Position numbers and translations under genes: made by a program. This document shows, one piece after another, positions 6,536 through 7,923 of a DNA stretch of 7,923 nt (within the stretch, counting starts at the first letter, position 1; every line of letters starts with the position of its first letter). The notes under the pieces are model-generated. The model worked only from the letters and a program-made list of their open reading frames with translations, did not search any database and had not been told where the DNA came from. Source of the stretch: an uncultured Faecalibacterium sp. (lineage in GTDB: Bacteria; Bacillota; Clostridia; Oscillospirales; Ruminococcaceae); assembly GCA_900765105.1 (NCBI GenBank), contig CAAFQM010000199.1:1-7923 (forward strand). The letters run 5' to 3'.

Positions 6536-7050
6536 AGTTCCGCGAAGCCCGGAAGCTGGGGCCAATCGTGTTCCGGGACCCGGTGCTGCTGTGCGGCGGG
6601 CTGTATCTGCTGCTGTATTTTGATGCCGGCGGTTTTCTGCGGCTGGGGCTGCTGGCTGCGTTTCTGCATGAGTGGGGGCACATTTTGTGCTACCTCTGTC
6701 TGCTGCACCGGTTCCCGGTCATTGAAGTGACGATGACCGGGTTCTGTATGCGGATGGACGCCCGTGCCCGGGCGCTGCCGCCGGGGCAGTTGTTCTGGCT
6801 GGCGGTGGCCGGCCCTGCGGTGAATCTTCTGCTGGCGGGCATCTGGGCGGTGCTTCAGAGTCGGAGCCTGACAGTGCGCGGAAGTGCATTCTGGGCGGCG
6901 AATTTGCTGACGGCGGGGTTCAACCTGCTGCCGTTCCCGCCGCTGGACGGTGCCCGGATGGTGCAATGCCTGCATAGCCTGCTTGCCCGGCGGGTTTTGG
7001 ATAAATCCGCCGGAAACGATTGCAAAAGCCCGCCGTTTAGGGTAAAATAA
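6532..7050 (+). CDS. spoIVFB: M50 site-2 protease, SpoIVFB-like
   Basis: This 172-aa intramembrane zinc metalloprotease carries HEWGH at residues 46-50 (the HExxH zinc motif, catalytic E47) and NLLPFPPLDG at 131-140 with the third ligand D139. In B. subtilis SpoIVFB the equivalents are HExxH at 43-47 and D137, so the spacing is nearly the same. Hydrophobic segments occur near 17-30, 34-56, 86-108 and 118-135. The protein is much shorter than Bacillus SpoIVFB (about 288 aa) and has no C-terminal CBS domain after the catalytic core. In sporulating relatives SpoIVFB releases sigma-K from its pro-form in the mother cell; general S2P homologs cleave other membrane proteins. The start is the ATG at 6532, which overlaps the M23 stop codon. 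There is no strong ribosome binding site, so translational coupling is likely. Family assignment is firm; the precise substrate is unknown. Confidence 0.88.
   Translation: MKFREARKLGPIVFRDPVLLCGGLYLLLYFDAGGFLRLGLLAAFLHEWGHILCYLCLLHRFPVIEVTMTGFCMRMDARARALPPGQLFWLAVAGPAVNLLLAGIWAVLQSRSLTVRGSAFWAANLLTAGFNLLPFPPLDGARMVQCLHSLLARRVLDKSAGNDCKSPPFRVK
7020..7048 (+). promoter_or_regulatory. Predicted sigma-A promoter for the radical SAM gene
   Basis: TTGCAA (7020-7025, 4 of 6 matches to the -35 consensus) and TAAAAT (7043-7048, 5 of 6 to the -10) are separated by 17 nt. The motif overlaps the last codons and stop of the M50 gene. A start about 7 nt downstream would give a leader of roughly 30 nt before the ATG at 7088. 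No terminator separates the M50 gene from the radical SAM gene, so this would add to readthrough rather than isolate the gene. Confidence 0.5.
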
Positions 7051-7077
7051 AAAGAACGCACAAAATGAACCGTTGAT

Positions 7078-7082
7078 GGAGG
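7078..7082 (+). promoter_or_regulatory. Ribosome binding site GGAGG setting the radical SAM gene start
   Basis: GGAGG lies 5 nt before the ATG at 7088. An in-frame ATG at 7076 overlaps this site and has no ribosome binding site of its own, so 7088 is preferred. Confidence 0.75.
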
Positions 7083-7087
7083 ACCTG

Positions 7088-7923
7088 ATGTTTGATCCAA
7101 AACTGAAAGAAGCGCTGGGCCGGGTGCAGAAACCCGGCCGCTATACCGGCGGCGAACCCGGCAGCGTTTATAAAAATAAGCAGAATGTGGACGTTCGCTT
7201 TGCGTTCTGCTTCCCCGATACCTACGAAGTGGGCATGTCCTTTCTGGGCGAAAAGATCCTGTACGAGCTGCTCAACAGCCACGAAAACTGGTGGTGCGAG
7301 CGCGCCTTCATGCCGTGGCTGGATATGAAAGCCGAGATGGAGCGCCTTGGCCTGCCCCTGTACACTATGGAGAGCAAGGATCCGCTCACGGCTTTTGATG
7401 CGGTCGGCTTCACGCTGCAGTATGAGCTTTCCTACACCAACATTCTGGCCATGCTGGATCTGGCGGGCATCCCGTTCTGTTCCAAAGACCGCGATGAAAG
7501 CTGGCCGCTGATCGTGGCGGGCGGCCCCTGCGCCTGCAACGCCGAACCCATTGCCGACTTTTTTGACGTGGTGCAGCTGGGCGAGGGCGAAAACCAGCTG
7601 CCCGGCATCTGTGCCGAGATCGAGAAGGCCAAGAAAGAAGGCCTTTCCAAAAAGCAGCTGCTGCTCAACATTGCAAAGATCCCGGGCGTGTATATCCCGG
7701 CTTTCTACGATGTGACCTATTACGAGGACGGCCGTGTCAAAGCCATCACCCCCAACGAGCCGGGTATCCCGGCACGCATCACCAAGGCCATCATCAAGGA
7801 TCTGAACGAGTTTGCCCCGCCGACGAATTTCGTCGTGCCCATGGTGGGTGCCATTCAGGACCGCGCCAGCATCGAGGTGCTGCGCGGCTGCGTGCGCGGC
7901 TGCCGGTTCTGTCAGGCAGGCTT
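7088..7923 (+). CDS. TIGR03960-type B12-binding-like radical SAM protein, N-terminal part (3' end outside window)
   Basis: The first 278 residues are visible and the frame is open to the window edge. The N-terminal region (about residues 35-180) resembles the cobalamin-binding-like domain of this family, with FPDTYEVGMSFLG (42-54), GFTLQYELSYTNIL (107-120), VAGGPCACNAEP (143-154) and LGEGE (164-168). The radical SAM domain begins near residue 255, and its iron-sulfur motif CVRGCRFC is present (C268, C272, C275; CxxxCxxC). The DxHxxG cobalamin ligand motif appears as DTYEVG, with tyrosine (Y46) at the histidine position, so B12 binding through the usual ligand is unlikely. I recall this family as sitting next to a DUF2344/TIGR03936 partner, RNase E/G and rplU-rpmA-obg in Clostridia. 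The reaction is unknown; the neighbourhood suggests a link to translation or tRNA/rRNA modification. The radical SAM call is firm; the subfamily comes from remembered motif and context. Confidence 0.9.
   Translation, partial: MFDPKLKEALGRVQKPGRYTGGEPGSVYKNKQNVDVRFAFCFPDTYEVGMSFLGEKILYELLNSHENWWCERAFMPWLDMKAEMERLGLPLYTMESKDPLTAFDAVGFTLQYELSYTNILAMLDLAGIPFCSKDRDESWPLIVAGGPCACNAEPIADFFDVVQLGEGENQLPGICAEIEKAKKEGLSKKQLLLNIAKIPGVYIPAFYDVTYYEDGRVKAITPNEPGIPARITKAIIKDLNEFAPPTNFVVPMVGAIQDRASIEVLRGCVRGCRFCQAG

Noticed and set aside
3191..6565. Very long open frame on the minus strand (1124 codons) opposite ppk and its neighbours
   Set aside because: It lies antisense to clearly conserved genes, is rich in His, Leu and Arg typical of complement frames in GC-rich DNA, crosses several gene boundaries and shows no recognisable domain.

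Overview
The window is a GC-rich stretch (around 60% by eye) with every gene on the + strand, tight spacing, ATGA start/stop overlaps and good AGGAGG-type ribosome binding sites. Gene content and order (ileS-lspA-rluD, and an M23/M50 protease pair ahead of a B12-binding-like radical SAM gene) match chromosomal housekeeping regions of Clostridia. The composition best fits the Oscillospiraceae/Ruminococcaceae (Faecalibacterium-like). That assignment is an inference from style and synteny, not from a marker gene.

Layout. (1) 1-678 is the 3' end of isoleucyl-tRNA synthetase, closed by a strong terminator at 710-743. (2) 770-3012 is a compact operon: lspA (lipoprotein signal peptidase), an RluD-type 23S rRNA pseudouridine synthase, and a Cof-like HAD protein whose catalytic motifs are largely eroded. 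It ends in a strong terminator with a 12-bp perfect stem at 3022-3060. (3) 3079-3438 encodes a small membrane-anchored helix-hairpin-helix protein of ComEA type. Then comes ppk (3482-5914), a polyphosphate kinase with all key active-site residues and an unusual Ala/Pro/Glu/Lys-rich C-terminal tail of about 120 residues. The 105-nt gap behind ppk can fold into several competing hairpins. (4) 6020-7050 holds a membrane-anchored M23 metallopeptidase overlapping by 4 nt with an M50 site-2 protease. Gene order and motifs make this a probable spoIVFA/spoIVFB-type pair. (5) From 7088 to the window edge is the N-terminal part of a TIGR03960-type radical SAM protein, with a plausible sigma-A promoter inside the last codons of the M50 gene.

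Functionally the window is mostly core chromosome: translation (ileS, rluD, probably the radical SAM gene through its usual ribosomal-protein neighbourhood), envelope biogenesis and proteolysis (lspA, M23, M50) and phosphate storage/stress (ppk). I see no mobile element, CRISPR array, tRNA, rRNA or phage gene. I did not find a clearly new multi-gene system. The points most worth a second look are the retained, shortened SpoIVFB-type protease pair, the PPK tail, and the HAD protein that has lost its motif III and IV residues.
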